From Pholiota molesta (lineage: Eukaryota > Basidiomycota > Agaricomycetes > Agaricales > Strophariaceae), in the NCBI GenBank assembly GCA_014925825.1, contig JACGCK010000016.1, positions 124,001 to 188,000 on the forward strand: 64,000 nt of DNA, written 5' to 3'. The number at the start of each line of letters is the position of its first letter. Position 1 is the stretch's first letter. Below the pieces are notes generated by a model. The model was not told the DNA's origin. It was given only the letters and a program-made list of their open reading frames with translations, and made no database searches. The translations under genes and the position numbers were made by a program. Shown in pieces: positions 35,601 to 47,701 of the stretch.

Positions 35601-38600
35601 CGTATTCGCACCATTCCTTGGCTTCTATGTGCACATTGCGTGTATTCGATATTGGCAGAATTATCTCGTCGTTTTCTTTTCCCATATATTTTCGTAAAAT
35701 ACCCCTTTGGAATGAATTACGAGGCTTTTTTTGGAGAGTTAGCTGATCTTGGATTTTGACCATGATACGCAATATAGAACTCCTCATGAGACGACCCGAC
35801 AAGGATAGATACCGTCTGGACAGGCTGCTGGAGAGAAAAGCCAAGGAAGGTGTAAAGATATACGTTATTCTCTAGTGAGTCTTTCTTCATGGTTTGACTC
35901 ATGAGTTTTTTCTCCATGATCAAGAAATCCTACGCCCTTATTCGTCACCAATTTCACGCATACTAATAGATTGCCTTGCTAGCCAAGAAGTTTCCAATCG
36001 GACGACGCCGACGGATAGCAAGTATGTTTTTAAGTTCCCGGGTCAATCTAAACTTTTCGCATCACACTGCCGCACGGTGGACAGGCCTGCGTTTCTAATG
36101 CCATGCTTTCAACTGTATTGCTAATTTTTTGTTTTGTTTTGTGTGTCTCCAGTTACGCTAAGCAAAGGCTTACGGCACTGCATCCAAATGTCATGGTACA
36201 GAGGTCCCCGTCGCACTTCCAGACGGGCACATTTTATTGGGCACATGTGAGTCGTTTTATTTTGTCCTTCGCCGTTGGTCCATCTGACTCACTGAAATTC
36301 TTCGTTATCTTCTCATATTTCCTTCTTGATCTTCCTTGGGGTTCATATGTGCTCCTAGCATGAGAAGATGTGTGTCATCGACCAGACGATAGCTTTCATG
36401 GGCGGCCTGGATCTCTGCTTCGGAAGGTGGGTATAGTTTACCTGCCATCACCTTTGGTCCTGGACGTATGGGCCACCTTTGCTCATTGGCTGTTGTTAAT
36501 ATGGGTTGTCTAGATGGGATACCCCTCAACACGTACTGACAGATGATGCGGCTGGCAGTGATAGGCCGGAAATATGGCCTGGTACGTGCGACTATCTTTA
36601 TTCGGCGAGCACAAAAGGCTCAGTATCATGTTCTTGGCGTTTTCGCAGGCAAAGACTATAGTAACCCGCGCCTGTCTGACTTTTATAACTTGAATAAGCA
36701 CGAGGAGGATATGTACGACCGCACCAAGGTGCCAAGAATGCCTTGGTGAGTTTGTCTTTGGAAATTTCCTCGAGAGCGATGGAATATCTATGCTGACGAA
36801 TTTGCTTGGAAAGGCACGACGTTTCGATGCAAATAGTTGGGCAACCTGCGCGAGACCTGGCCCGTCATTTTGTACAGAGGTGAGCCTGTAAACCGCAGTT
36901 CAGTCACATGCTGCGCATTCCTCAAGAGTGAAATTAATGCTGATAATAACCACTACTGGATCTGATTCCCCCATGACTAAAGATGGAACTATTTGCTGAG
37001 AATAAAGGTCCGTATCTGCCATGACCCCTCTCCGACCGGGACTATCGGAATACTGGATAGGCAACTGATTCGTTTGGATTCATTAATGAACAGAACCACT
37101 CCAGAGTCATGCCTTTCTTATTACCCCCGCCCGAGTTCAGGCAAGGGGAACTGTCACGAATGGGATTGACGGGCACCTGTGAATTGCAGATATGTCGTTC
37201 TGCAGGACCCTGGTCTCTTGGAACTCCTGGAAAGATTGAACACTCAATTCAGAATGCATATTTGAAAGGTCTGCTTCCGCGACGCTCGTTACTTTCAAGG
37301 TTTTTTCTCACAACAACTTTATTATCCGTTCTTACATCCGTCGTTGACGTTTGGTTCTTCCAATTCGGCTTGTTCGTTTGGTAAATCCGCGTGGATACGG
37401 ATAACAGCGATTCAAATGTCCGAACACTTTGTTTATATCGAGAACCAGTTCTTCATTACCTCGTGAGTCCGTATCTTTTTATAAGATTCCGAGGTGTTGA
37501 CTTCGTCCTTCCTTTCGGACCATCTCTCGTGGTTTTCTAGCACTGTTGTCAATGACGTTAAGATTGAAAACAACATCGGTGATGCTATCGTCCATCGCAT
37601 TATACGGGCGCACCAGGATGGGACCCCTTGGAAATGCTGCATAATGATACCTGTCCTTCCCGGCTTCACCTTCCCTGTCGATCACAGTGATGCTAGTGCC
37701 GTATGTCTTGAATTCTTTACACTCCATTCTGACCTTGTGTCGAAGCTAACCCCTAAACTTTACTGAAGATCCGTATCATTCTCGAGTGCCAGAATCGGAC
37801 TATTGCACGAGGGCCCAATTCCATCTATTCTCGACTCCGCAAAGAAGGCATTGACGTAAGTCAATGGTACGGTTTCAGAGGATGTGGACATCATGTTAAT
37901 GCCATATCATTTTAGCCTGACGATTACATCTCGGTGTTCTCTCTTCGTAATTGGGCGAAGATGCGGGGCGATGTATTAACCACCGAACAAGTAAGCTATC
38001 CATAACCATGCTGATTGATATATATGGTTATGACTCAACTTGTAATCGTAGGTCTATATCCATGCCAAGGTTTGTATCGTAGATGATAGGCTGGCAATTA
38101 TTGGTAGCGCCAACATAAACGAACGATCCCAAAAAGGAGACAGGGACTCGGAATTGGCAGCCGTGATACGAGATACCGACATGATGGATAGGTGAGCTTT
38201 AATGAAGGACAGGAGGCTATGAGCCGGTTCTATTTCTGCTTCTATGTGTATTTTGCTCATGTTTTGCACCGTAGCACGATGGCCGGAAGGCCGTTCAAGG
38301 TTGGACGCTTTGCACATACATTGCGAGTGCGGTTAATGAGAGAACACCTCGGAATTGACGTGGATGCACTGGACGAAGAAGACCTCATGTCCCATGATCC
38401 AGTCCAAGCTGAACATGAGCAAGAGCCTTGGGATCCCGATGCCGAACAGACACATGGTGAGAAGGGCGGTATCACCCATATCAAGAAATCGAAACAAAAG
38501 ACACCCATCGGTGGTCTCGCCGCCGATGCGAAAGACAGCATCACTCAGGGTATGCAAACTGAGCCATCGTATTTATTCTATTCGACTTACTCTTTACAGC

Positions 38601-39945
38601 TGCAACTGCTGGCGTTGATGTGACATCATCTTCCACGGGCCGCGTTTTGAACAAGATGGGCGTCACGGACCAGGCAGTGAACCAGAATGCCGAGACCCAT
38701 GTTCTCGAAGAAGAACGCACAGATTTCAACCCGACGGTCAGAGAGAAAAAGGGTTTGCAAGCGCTGTTGTTCCGACTCTCGAGGAGAAAACTATTGCAGA
38801 ACAGCGGCCACCTAAAGACAAACAGAGGATACGAATGTTCGTATAGACCAACCAGGTCAGACATCTGATGATGGCCATCAAACGAGAAGTAACGATACGC
38901 CTAATGGAAGCCGCTCTCCTAATGGCTCGACTTTGAGCCTCGTACTGACGAAGGTGGTCTATCTGGGGTACCAACAATGGCAAAGTCGGCAAGCACTAAC
39001 AGTGAACATCCCAGTCGATCCTTGAAAACAACCCGATGAAGAACAAAAATCCCCCAGCGAAAGAGACACCTTGCGAGACAATCTAGGAAGTAAATATGGC
39101 AGGAAGCATGCTTGGACCGTACCAACACAGAAACCTCGCGTTGGCCCGGCGACTTTGAAGATCCTATTTCGGATACTTTTTGGAAAAATATTTGGGTGGC
39201 CAGCGCCGTTCATAATGTCAGTCATGATCCCCTCTATCCCCTTCTATTTTTACTAGGTCATGTTGTACTGATTACGGATCCCCTCACATAGACGGAAATA
39301 TACCGGAAGGTATTCCACGCCATACCAGATGATCTTGTCACAACTTGGAAACAGTACAAAGAATTCATGGCCTGGCATGAACGTCTAAACAAACCCGTAA
39401 GTTTGGTTAGCTGTATTGGCTATATATATTGACCCCGAACCTTCCTGCTTGTTAGACTCGCGGTAGCACAAATGGGGAGCCAATAGCTCGAATACCATCG
39501 GAGTCGGGCGACGAAGGAGTCCACGAGTCACCACCATCTGATACTAACGCTGCTGACATTGGATCTGAAACGAGCAAGGATGACGTAGAAGCTTCATCTA
39601 CTCCTCTGAACAACTCTTCGTATTCTGCCAACCCAAGCGAAGAACCGAACAAGCCTCGTCGTCCGACGAAAGGGACTGAACCTTTCGAAAAATGGGAAAG
39701 GGATGAAATGGAGAGGCTGTTGGAAGAACTTAACGGCCAACTTGGTGCGCAGAATACAATCTTCCTGAAACTTTGTTATTTATATTTCATTCTTTAGTTC
39801 TATACCCTACTCGCTTCTTAGAAGGTGAAGATACCGCCAATAATTTCTTATTCAATGCCGATAGGTTCGCACTTTTCAAAGTCTCTGACTTTTTTGGGCT
39901 GCTTACCGTTTCTGCAGGCTTCTTCCCCTGCCCATTTACGACTAG
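32638..39945 (+). CDS. SPO14: Phospholipase D (PX-PH-PLD, Spo14/PLD1 type)
   Basis: This large enzyme hydrolyses phosphatidylcholine to phosphatidic acid and choline and acts in membrane traffic and signalling. The first ATG in frame is at 32638 ([17 protein letters not shown]). A long disordered Ser/Pro-rich N-terminus leads to a PX domain ([32 protein letters not shown]). A PH-like region follows ([35 protein letters not shown], then [20 protein letters not shown]). The two catalytic HxKxxxxD motifs are HHEKMCVID with [13 protein letters not shown] (about 36360-36430), and [27 protein letters not shown] sequence (about 38062-38130). IENQFFITS lies between them. Introns are short and numerous. 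The C-terminus [20 protein letters not shown] ends PIYD at 39945. The Ser-rich linker at 38750-39150 has several one-base frame breaks. Regulators and lipid cofactors cannot be read from the sequence. Confidence 0.93.
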
Positions 39946-40395
39946 TTGCATCTTTGAAATGGCACACGGTTCTTTTTTAACGGTGAGACGCGCATACAGT
40001 TACTAATTCCCTGGAATACTCTGATACCTTTATATCCCCCACCATCGGTCTATCTCTTGACCTTAGGCATAATTGAAATCTTCGTTGTATCTAGTTCTCA
40101 GGGCACCTCTATCATAATATTGTACTTGTAGACATAAAATTAAGCCTGGTTCAGGGTTCATCCATTATTAAGTACTCGCAAAGTACTCGGCCCAACTCAG
40201 TCGTGCATGTAGTAGATACCAAATAAGGAGACTACGCAGGCGCCGAACAATGCCTCATGACTGCTCTTTTCTCTCGCCACCATCATTCCAACTTCCAATT
40301 ACACCTCTTCTAGTCTAAATTCAAAGTAACGTTGTGTTCGTTGTATTTCCTGCCGTCATCAAGTCTTCATCCCGAGACTCTTGCGCACTGCGTTC
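39946..40395. other. Intergenic region
   Basis: This 450-bp spacer lies between PLD and the SAP-domain gene, presumably a terminator plus a promoter. It has no other features that I can see. Confidence 0.4.
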
Positions 40396-42647
40396 ATGGC
40401 ATCCCCCTTGGGCAGCGAAGATGAACTCAAGAAGCTTACCGTCCCACAGCTAAAGCTCATGTGCAAAGAAAGATGTATCACTGGATACACGAAACTCCCA
40501 AAGGCCGGCGTCATCGGGAAACTCTTGGACTGGCGAAAAAAGAACTTCTGTCCACAGTCTCTAAGCCCCGGCCTAACAACTACGGCGCCTGCTCAAACCT
40601 CATCTGCTGATGTACTTGAAAATGGACATTCTATGGTTCAGGCGCCAGACTCGACGATCTCGGTCCAACGTCAAAGTTCATCTAAGGCTCTCCACTCACA
40701 AGAAGCCGTAATGCCGTTTTCCGCACCTAACACCTCTATCGCCAACTCTGGTACCATTAACATAGTAGCCCTTGGCAATGTCTCGTCAGCTGCAGATTCG
40801 CAACAAGCTCAGGTTTCTGCTCTATCTCAAGGCGGACCAGCGCACGAGAAAGATGCCCTTTTTCTGAACAAACCAATCGATCCTCTTAAAGCGACATCAG
40901 CTCCCATATCTTCGAAGAGGCCGCAAGATAAACGGGACTCTGGGGCCGAAAGGGTTGCAAAAAAGCCTAGAACACTACAGAAATCTTGTGTCCATCCTCT
41001 TGTATCCGTGGTTCCCCAGAGTAGTCCTTTCATCCCCTCGACGTCGACAATCATACCTAGGTCTGAAGTCAATCTGACGAATCCTAGCTTTCTACAACCT
41101 TCAGAAAATTACAGTTTAGCTGGCATACATTCGAAGCGAAACCGCTTCAAGCCTTTGGTTTCGGTTCCGGAGCTTGGAAAAAAAATAGTTGTAACACCCA
41201 CTCCATATATCCAAAATCCTAGCCGACAAACATACCTAGACTTTGGTCTTGAAGGTTTGATACCGCAATTGCGACTTATTTCCTTACCGCCTTCCGTAGC
41301 GCAGCGAAAACATGTGCCCGACTTTCTTTACTTCTGAGCAGCATCTCATTGCAGGACTTGGAGGCGTGCATGTTGGTCTCGCGTTTATTTCGTTATTCAG
41401 GTAGATGAAATCTCCTTGTCGTTGGCCGATTTCCTTTCTTGATCTCCTTGACAGCCTATCTGGCCGCATATCATCGGCTGCTGCGAACCTTTTCGGGTGC
41501 ACGATTGCAGAAAGTTCTTTCTGCCTACCCTTCAAACGTCACTAATTTCTGGCCCTATCTTTCTTATCGGATGAACGAAGCCAAGCAAAGGAAGAGCGCA
41601 TACGAAGTATCTTTTCTTGGACAAGCAATGAAAGGTATTTGTGGCATCTCTGAAAATCTGTGGAGGAGTCCAAACGACCCGAAACAAGCCACCATGGCAG
41701 TACGGTGGGTACTGTTGATTGAATAAGTTCAGCGCTGACGTGTATGACTGGAAGATTTTTGTTAACTCGATTTTTCTTTCACGTCTCATTGGGACATGGA
41801 AACAACATATTGCAACCGCCAAAGGGTCTATGCGGGCTTGTCCTGAACGCTCAAGAGGTCATTCCCACGAAATTTGGACAATTACTGTGCAATCATCTTC
41901 CTCTATCAATACCTTTTATGTCCTGGAGACGACTTGTGAGGTCATTGGCGAGCAAGAAGCTGCTGGCACTTTCCCGAGCTCCCACAGCCTTCGCACAGAT
42001 TGGTCTAGCTACATTGCAGCTAGACGAAATTCAATATCTCCGCCTGTCGCTAGCAATGATTCTCTTGGCTTATTGGAACACCTTCAATGGTCCAATCACG
42101 AGGAATATTCTAGAGGTATCAGTAAAGTATGGTTATCGCGAATTGAACGAGAAGGAGATGCAGGCTCCGAAAAATTGGAAGTTGCTCGGCGCTATATCCT
42201 GGCCTGCGTAGTGAGCAATAGGTACCATTGACAAAGCTACATTTTTCTTGATATTGGAAATGTCATGCTAATCCCTCAATTGCAGCGTCAGTGGCCCTCG
42301 ATTGACATCGAATCAGATGCAACAAGAGTTCAACGGCCTTCCCAAGACACGCGATACCATAGTCACGAAATCGGACAGAATCAACATATTTTTGCCTGCG
42401 TAGTATTTTAAGACCCTTAAATGTGTTTAATGCCACTGACATGTTTTTTAGACACCATCATGTCGAAAGCGTCCACTTCACTCTAAGCAATGGCAAAATT
42501 CTTCATCCTGGATTGGCAACGGTGCAAACCCCTGGAAGAGAATATTACATCCTGAAGGATAATGGCATGCAGGTCGGATGCGAAGAGGACGGCGTCGCAG
42601 ATGTATGGATGGAGCTTCTAGGATGTACAGAGTCGGGATGCGTATAA
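40396..42647 (+). CDS. SAP-domain protein of unknown function
   Basis: The N-terminus has a SAP motif, a helix-turn-helix that usually binds AT-rich DNA: EDELKKLTVPQLKLMCKERC followed by LPKAGVIGKLLDWR (residues about 6-45). The start is taken at MASPLGSEDE (40396), although an ATG 15 bp upstream is also in frame. About 250 disordered Ser/Pro-rich residues with a basic patch (KRPQDKRDSGAERVAKKPR) follow. A folded helical C-terminal region of about 350 residues comes next: LQDLEACMLVSRLFRYS, YLAAYHRLLRTFSG, NFWPYLSYRMNEAKQRKS, YEVSFLGQAMKGI and AVRFLLTRFFFHVSLG. It ends with HHVESVHFTLSNGKILHPGL and DVWMELLGCTESGCV. The C-terminal region appears to be an uncharacterised fungal family. One-base frame breaks lie near 41333 and 42115. 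The nuclear role is inferred from the SAP motif only. Confidence 0.8.
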
Positions 42648-42712
42648 ATATAGTGCATTCCAGCCAAGTATGTTATCAAGTAAAAGACATGAAGCAAGGT
42701 CGACCGGACAAC

Positions 42713-45471
42713 TTATAGACAGTTATCACTTTTTACGAGGCTTGCCTTTCGATTTGCCGCCTGCTTTCCTCCCATTTTACCCCCTGGTTTACCGCCCTTT
42801 TTGCTCCCTTTAACGGCATCATCTTTTCTAGCTCGAATGCCTTCGTGTGATTTTGATTTTGAACCGAAATCGCTGTCAAATGCGCTGCTCCCCGTGCGGG
42901 GCTTCTTGGCCGTTGTTTTACGCTTCTTCTTTGCAGGGCCTGTCTGTTTCTTTTCAGGTTCTCCAATCTTTCCCGGACGAATAGCCTTCTTGACGGAGCG
43001 TATTGAAGCATTGATCGCCTTTCCGTCATTGAATTCCTTGTCTTCTTCCATCATCATCTTTCGTCGTTTGGCTTTGCGTGATAAACCAGACATTTTATCT
43101 CGCTTGGGCTGCAAAAGAATATTTAACTATTGAAAATTCCAGGACATCAATAAAATAATTACCTTGGTGTCGTCTACGGCAACCGATTTTGGCTTCGACT
43201 TTCCTCCATTTATATACTGCTCTTTGCTCAGCTCTAGTAGTTTTGAGGAATGTCAGCAGTTTTGTTTAACCTAGGGTCCTTTAAACCTGAACGAACCTTC
43301 CGCTTTCTGCTTGTCTTTTGTGTTTTGGAACCAAGTTCGTGCAGGTCTCGAGTAAATTTCAGCCTCATGCTCAATCATATTTTGACCTTTTTTCAGTTCC
43401 ATCTCCGCTTTGCGCATCTATGGGATGTTTTAAGCCATTTGAGCGATAGCTGGATTAGGAAAATGGCCCTACGTGTTTTTCTTCCTTCTCCTCGGCAAGG
43501 ATAGCAGATATGTCGTCTTTGAGCGCTGCCAACTTCTCCACCCATGTTTGTATGATCTCTGCGGGAACGATGCGGTGGCGGACTTGATCCTCGCCAGTGC
43601 TGTGTTTAATGGCAGCCTTAAGCATTTTTCGATCGGCCTCGCCAACCAATGTTACAGAACTGGAATTCGGTTGTCAATGACAACTCGAGTTTGTTGAGAA
43701 AGTGTACTTACCGTCCCTTCTGACCCGCACGAGCTGTACGACCAACACGATGAAGATATTGAGCAAGTTGCGTGGGCATGTCGTAATTAATGACCGTCTC
43801 GACGCCTTTGATATCCAAACCACGCGAAGCCAAATCAGTAGCCATTAAATAATCCACCTTGCCCTCTCGGAAAGCGTGAAGAGCATTCAGACGCTAGAAA
43901 GAATAGATCAACATTATTAAAACATGGTTGGAGAGAAAAGAGAAGCTAACTTGTTCTTGAGTCAAATCACCGTGCAGCTCCTCGCATTTCATTCCCGCCA
44001 GACCAAAGACAATACGCATCTGATGCGCGAGCTTTTTGCTTCTTAGGAAGACAATAACTTTTGTCTTGAAAGTACGTTTACAGAGAGCAGTGAGTAGGGC
44101 AGATCTCTCGTTTTCCTTTCCTGCCTTTACGCGGACGAATTCTTGGATAAGGCCTCTCGCCGTCGTTTTTTTGGGATCCACAAAGAGTCGAACAGGTTTA
44201 TTGAGCGACATTTTAACCAGTTCATCCACAGAGTCTGTCATGGTTGCCGAGAAGAGCATGGTCTGACGGGAAGTCGGTGTTGACCTGATAATTTCTGCAA
44301 GTTCGTCCGCGAAACCGTCTGACAACATTCTATCAGCTTCGTCGAGCACCAAAACATCAACCGCATCTAGGTTGAACGAAGGGGAGTTTCGGATGTGATC
44401 AATCAAACGACCAGGCGTCGCAATTACAATGTCAGGGCGTGTCCGTAGGGTGGCTTCTTGCGACTTCAGGGACAAACCACCTGAATATACATACATGTTG
44501 AGTAAGGGAATTGTTATGACCTTAACTTTTAAACGCACCGACAAGAAGGGCAAGCTGGATGTCTGTATGGGTAGCCAGCTTGACGCCAACTTCATAACAC
44601 TGTACACCCAATTCTCTCGTCGGCACCAGAACCACACAGCGCGTTGCAGCGGACCTCTTTCCTTTGTCTCTATACAGAAGACGCTCGAGCATTGGGATCA
44701 TGAAGGCGGCCGTTTTTCCCGAACCAGTGACGGCGTTACCAACGACATCCTTTCCCAAGAGAGCGACAGGAATAGTGGCGGCTTGAATAGGCGTAGGTTT
44801 AGAGAAGCCGAGAGTCGTCAGTGCCTTTAACAAAGGTCGTGATAGATTCATGGTTAGGAAAGAGTCATGGGATTCTGCTGGTCCTGCCTCGGAGTCGAAA
44901 AACGCGGCCTTTCGATCCTTTTCTGCTTGGGTTTCATCTTCAGAGCCACTCTCCTCTGAAGAGTCCTCTTCGACGTCGTCTTCAGCTTCTTCGTCTTCTT
45001 CCTCGTCAGATGTTGCCAAAGGATCCTCTTCGTCGTCTGATAGGCTTTGTGCTCCCATATCTGATTCAAGCTCATCACCTTCATCTTCACCTTCATCGTC
45101 CTCGTCCTCCTCTTCGTCGTCTTCGTCTTCACTTTCGCTCTCTTCTACTGCGCGTTTACGTTTTGAACTCAATCTTCGACGTGCGATAATCTCATCCACA
45201 TTTATAGGTGCCTATATATGATTTAGTTGACCTGACAAATTAGGTGATTCTTGAAGTTGCGACATACTGGCTTGCTGCCTGTTTTGACGAGATCGTTTAC
45301 TCCAAGATTTTGGTTCGTGAGATCTATATATGGGTCTCCAGCAAGGTCGAATACGAAGTCTGGATCAAGCTTTGTGTCATCTGCCAGTTCTTGTTTCTTC
45401 GAAGGTTTTGAGGTGGAAGGGATTGGTACATCCTCTGTGTCGGAGTCAATTGTCATAACATAGTCGGACAT
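42713..45471 (-). CDS. DRS1: DEAD-box RNA helicase DRS1 (DDX27-like)
   Basis: This nucleolar ATP-dependent RNA helicase is needed for 60S ribosomal subunit assembly. The start ATG at 45471 gives [16 protein letters not shown]; the reading upstream of it lacks family features. A long acidic Asp/Glu/Ser tract (45140-44920) precedes the core. Helicase motifs in order are: Q motif [21 protein letters not shown], Ia PTRELG, Ib [46 protein letters not shown] and [12 protein letters not shown]. After the core, [18 protein letters not shown] and the Lys-rich tail ([26 protein letters not shown]) are typical of Drs1. There are about seven introns. The last codons are uncertain: a neighbouring frame ends in the more typical KGKPRKK at about 42724. 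It is convergent with the SAP-domain gene, 65 bp apart. Confidence 0.93.
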
Positions 45472-45986
45472 GGTCGCTAGTAAATTGTGGTCAGAACACG
45501 GGGTATAATGCAGTGGATATCGACCACTAGAAGGATGGAAAGACTGTTGAGGACCCAGGACTGAAGACAGTGAGCGCTTCCGTTCGCGATTCAAGAAAAA
45601 TATTCCACGTGATCTTTAGCAAAGACCCCGGGCCGCGGTATCCTTTAATTAGGGGTTAGTTCATTGAACTTCTCTCTTTTTTGATCAAGCTTCATGCTTC
45701 AAGTCTCAACGTTCAACGATCAACACCAATTCTGACCGGTTCCAAGGTGTATATCAAATCCCATATGCTGAGTATTTCAAATTTCCTTACATCAAGTCTG
45801 AATTGATATGCTTCCAATCTTGTGGCATACCGGTGGACACTGCCCGCTTTAGCACGAACTAGGACTTTAATATCTCCCCAAGATCACAGATGAACCTACT
45901 ATGCAAGGCAATGCAAGGAAAACACAAAAAGGGGCTAGAAACTAAGGCATGCCACTGCTATGCCGGTGGCGCCACGGCAATCCAAG
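45472..45986. other. Intergenic region upstream of DRS1 and tRNA-Tyr
   Basis: This spacer holds the DRS1 promoter and the 5' flank of the tRNA gene. Apart from the repeated short word CAACGTTCAACG near 45714, no structure is visible. Confidence 0.4.
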
Positions 45987-46072
45987 CCTTCGATAGCTCA
46001 ATTGGAAGAGCGTGAGACTGTAATGGGGAAATGACTATCTCAAGGTCGCTGGTTCGATCCCGGCTCGAAGGA
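45987..46072 (+). tRNA. tRNA-Tyr (GTA), intron-containing
   Basis: The acceptor stem pairs CCTTCGA (45987-45993) with TCGAAGG (46065-46071), with discriminator A. The D arm contains the A box TAGCTCAATTGGAAGAGC. The anticodon stem TGAGA pairs with TCTCA, and the loop CTGTAA gives anticodon GTA at 46020-46022. A 13-nt intron (about 46024-46036) sits after position 37, the standard place. The T arm is GCTGGTTCGATCCCGGC, with the B box. Mature length without CCA is 73. A run of five T at 46076-46080 is the RNA polymerase III terminator. No CCA is encoded, as expected for a eukaryote. Tyr tRNAs in eukaryotes generally carry such introns. Confidence 0.93.
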
Positions 46073-46075
46073 TGC

Positions 46076-46080
46076 TTTTT
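46076..46080 (+). terminator. RNA polymerase III T-run
   Basis: Five T residues lie four bases after the tRNA-Tyr 3' end and fit a Pol III stop signal. Confidence 0.7.
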
Positions 46081-46168
46081 GTTCTTGAGAAGTCACTACG
46101 AGTCTGAAATTTATCCAATAATCAATTTTGTCCCCGAAGACAGCCTATATACGTAGTAAGTATAGAAT

Positions 46169-47701
46169 CTATGAATCATATCTACCTTTGCCTTCAACAG
46201 CGAAGTTATTCCCAACTTTGTTCACGAGGAAGTCTCCATATACAATTGGCTTTCGAGTCGGATTTGGGTCTTGCCCTTCCTTAGATTTCGCCCTAGCGAT
46301 TGCCGCTAAAGGTGTTACTAGAGCATCAAAATTTGGCTCAAAGAAAAATGGAACGCTGGAGTGGGCGAAATGAATTAGTATTGCACAAAATAATATGTTC
46401 TGATACTTACGATACACTGCCGTATTCAACACATGTACGTCTTCAGTCACTGATTTGAATTCAATGGGTGTTGTCGTCTTACCGATAATTAGACCCTCGA
46501 TGAACCACGCGATGGAGGGTTGACTGGTATAGGCCATCAGTCCAAATTTCCCACACTAATTAAGCGCTCAGCGCTCAGCACCTGAGTTACAAACACTTGG
46601 AACGTAGATCAAGGCTTACTTTCGCCAATGTTGCAGACAACACAGCCTGGAATAGGATCAGCATTGATCCATACACCCTCCTCTGTTCCTTGTTCCGAAG
46701 GTAGCCCTGATTTGTCTGCTTCAATCGCTCCAGGCCGGCGTAGGAATACCTGCAGAGCGGAGGGAGTTGGATCCGCATACAAGAATCTGAAGAATGTTTG
46801 TAAGAATTAAGAGATTCCAGCAGAAACTCATATATCGTACGTCAGACAGCCATAATCTCTGCATAAGTTCGTAAGGCCGTGCTTCCAGGCGCAATCAATT
46901 GGTTTACTTACTTATGAGCACCACAAGAGATGCCGTCATGTCCCTTTGGAAGAGGAGGGTAACCTGAGATAGATCAACACATCAGAGTTAAATAATGTAG
47001 CTGGAGAATACCGCCAAACCTATAACACGCATTACCCAGAAGCTGTCGTCCACCTGGCTACGGAGTTCCAACCATTCTTCCCGGGTCATGCCCAAACCTA
47101 TCGACATTCTGTATGATGAACAAGAGTTCAACTTGCCGACCACGGGGTACAGAACGAGTCACTCACGCTTCCATCAGTATGAGACCCAGCGCCTTCATCT
47201 TCTCTACCCATACCTCGTATTTATCTCTGAAGCCCGCAACGCTCGGCCACTGATTTTCGCCCCACACAGGCTTCGTCTTATCAGGATTATCCACGGGCTT
47301 ATAGAAATCCAGTCCCTCGTGTGCATCGGCCTTCCCATTCGTCACGTTCTCGTTTAATCTGGCATACCCTATGCATCCTGCCCTTAATCATCTGCGCACA
47401 CTTCCGGCCTGCGATGGAGACACACCTCGCGCGAAATCCTGGTTCTTCAGCGACAGCTTATCCTTCTCGCTCTGGGGGAGCGCGAAGAACGCTTCCCGAG
47501 CCGCGCGAGCTCCTCTGGCTCCGATCGGTCGACGTACGCGTCGATGTTCAGGTAGAAGAAGCCGAATTCGATGCAGGCGGCGTGCAGAGCCGCCGCCGCC
47601 GCCGCGCGCTTATCCGCATCGGCTGGATCTGCGTTGAGAAAGGGCGCGATGTCGATGATGGGAAGGGTGTTTGAGGCGCCTGCAGAAGTCATTGGTGGCA
47701 T
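46169..47701 (-). CDS. 2-oxoglutarate/Fe(II) dioxygenase, isopenicillin N synthase-like
   Basis: This is a cytosolic non-heme iron oxygenase of the IPNS/DIOX_N class. The start ATG at 47701 gives MPPMTSAGASNTLPIIDIAP. The N-terminal DIOX_N region reads CIEFGFFYLNIDAYVD and FFALPQSEKDKLSLKNQDFA. The middle reads GKADAHEGLDFYKPVDNP, then EEWLELRSQVDDSFWVMRVI. The iron site is split over exons: CGAHKDYGCLTFLYAD supplies His and Asp, with Asp on an 18-nt exon (46841-46858). LHRVVHRGSNYRVPFFFEPN supplies the second His and the 2-oxoglutarate-binding Arg (in place of the usual RxS, here RVP). The C-terminus is YGDFLVNKVGNNFAVEGK. One frame break, a missing base, lies near 47515. The substrate is not deducible; such enzymes act on hormones, toxins, nucleobases and secondary metabolites. 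No biosynthetic neighbours are present. Confidence 0.88.
46841..46858 (-). other. 18-nt microexon in the dioxygenase gene
   Basis: The exon AGATTATGGCTGTCTGAC is bounded by introns 46787-46840 (donor GTACGA) and 46859-46911 (donor GTAAGT, acceptor ATGCAG). It completes a codon split after CATAA and supplies KDYGCL(T), including the iron-binding Asp. Without it the frame and the metal site are lost. Confidence 0.75.

Noticed and set aside
44850..45221. Ser-rich plus-strand open frame opposite DRS1
   Set aside because: It is the antisense shadow of the DRS1 acidic tract; poly-Ser arises from reading Asp/Glu codons backwards.
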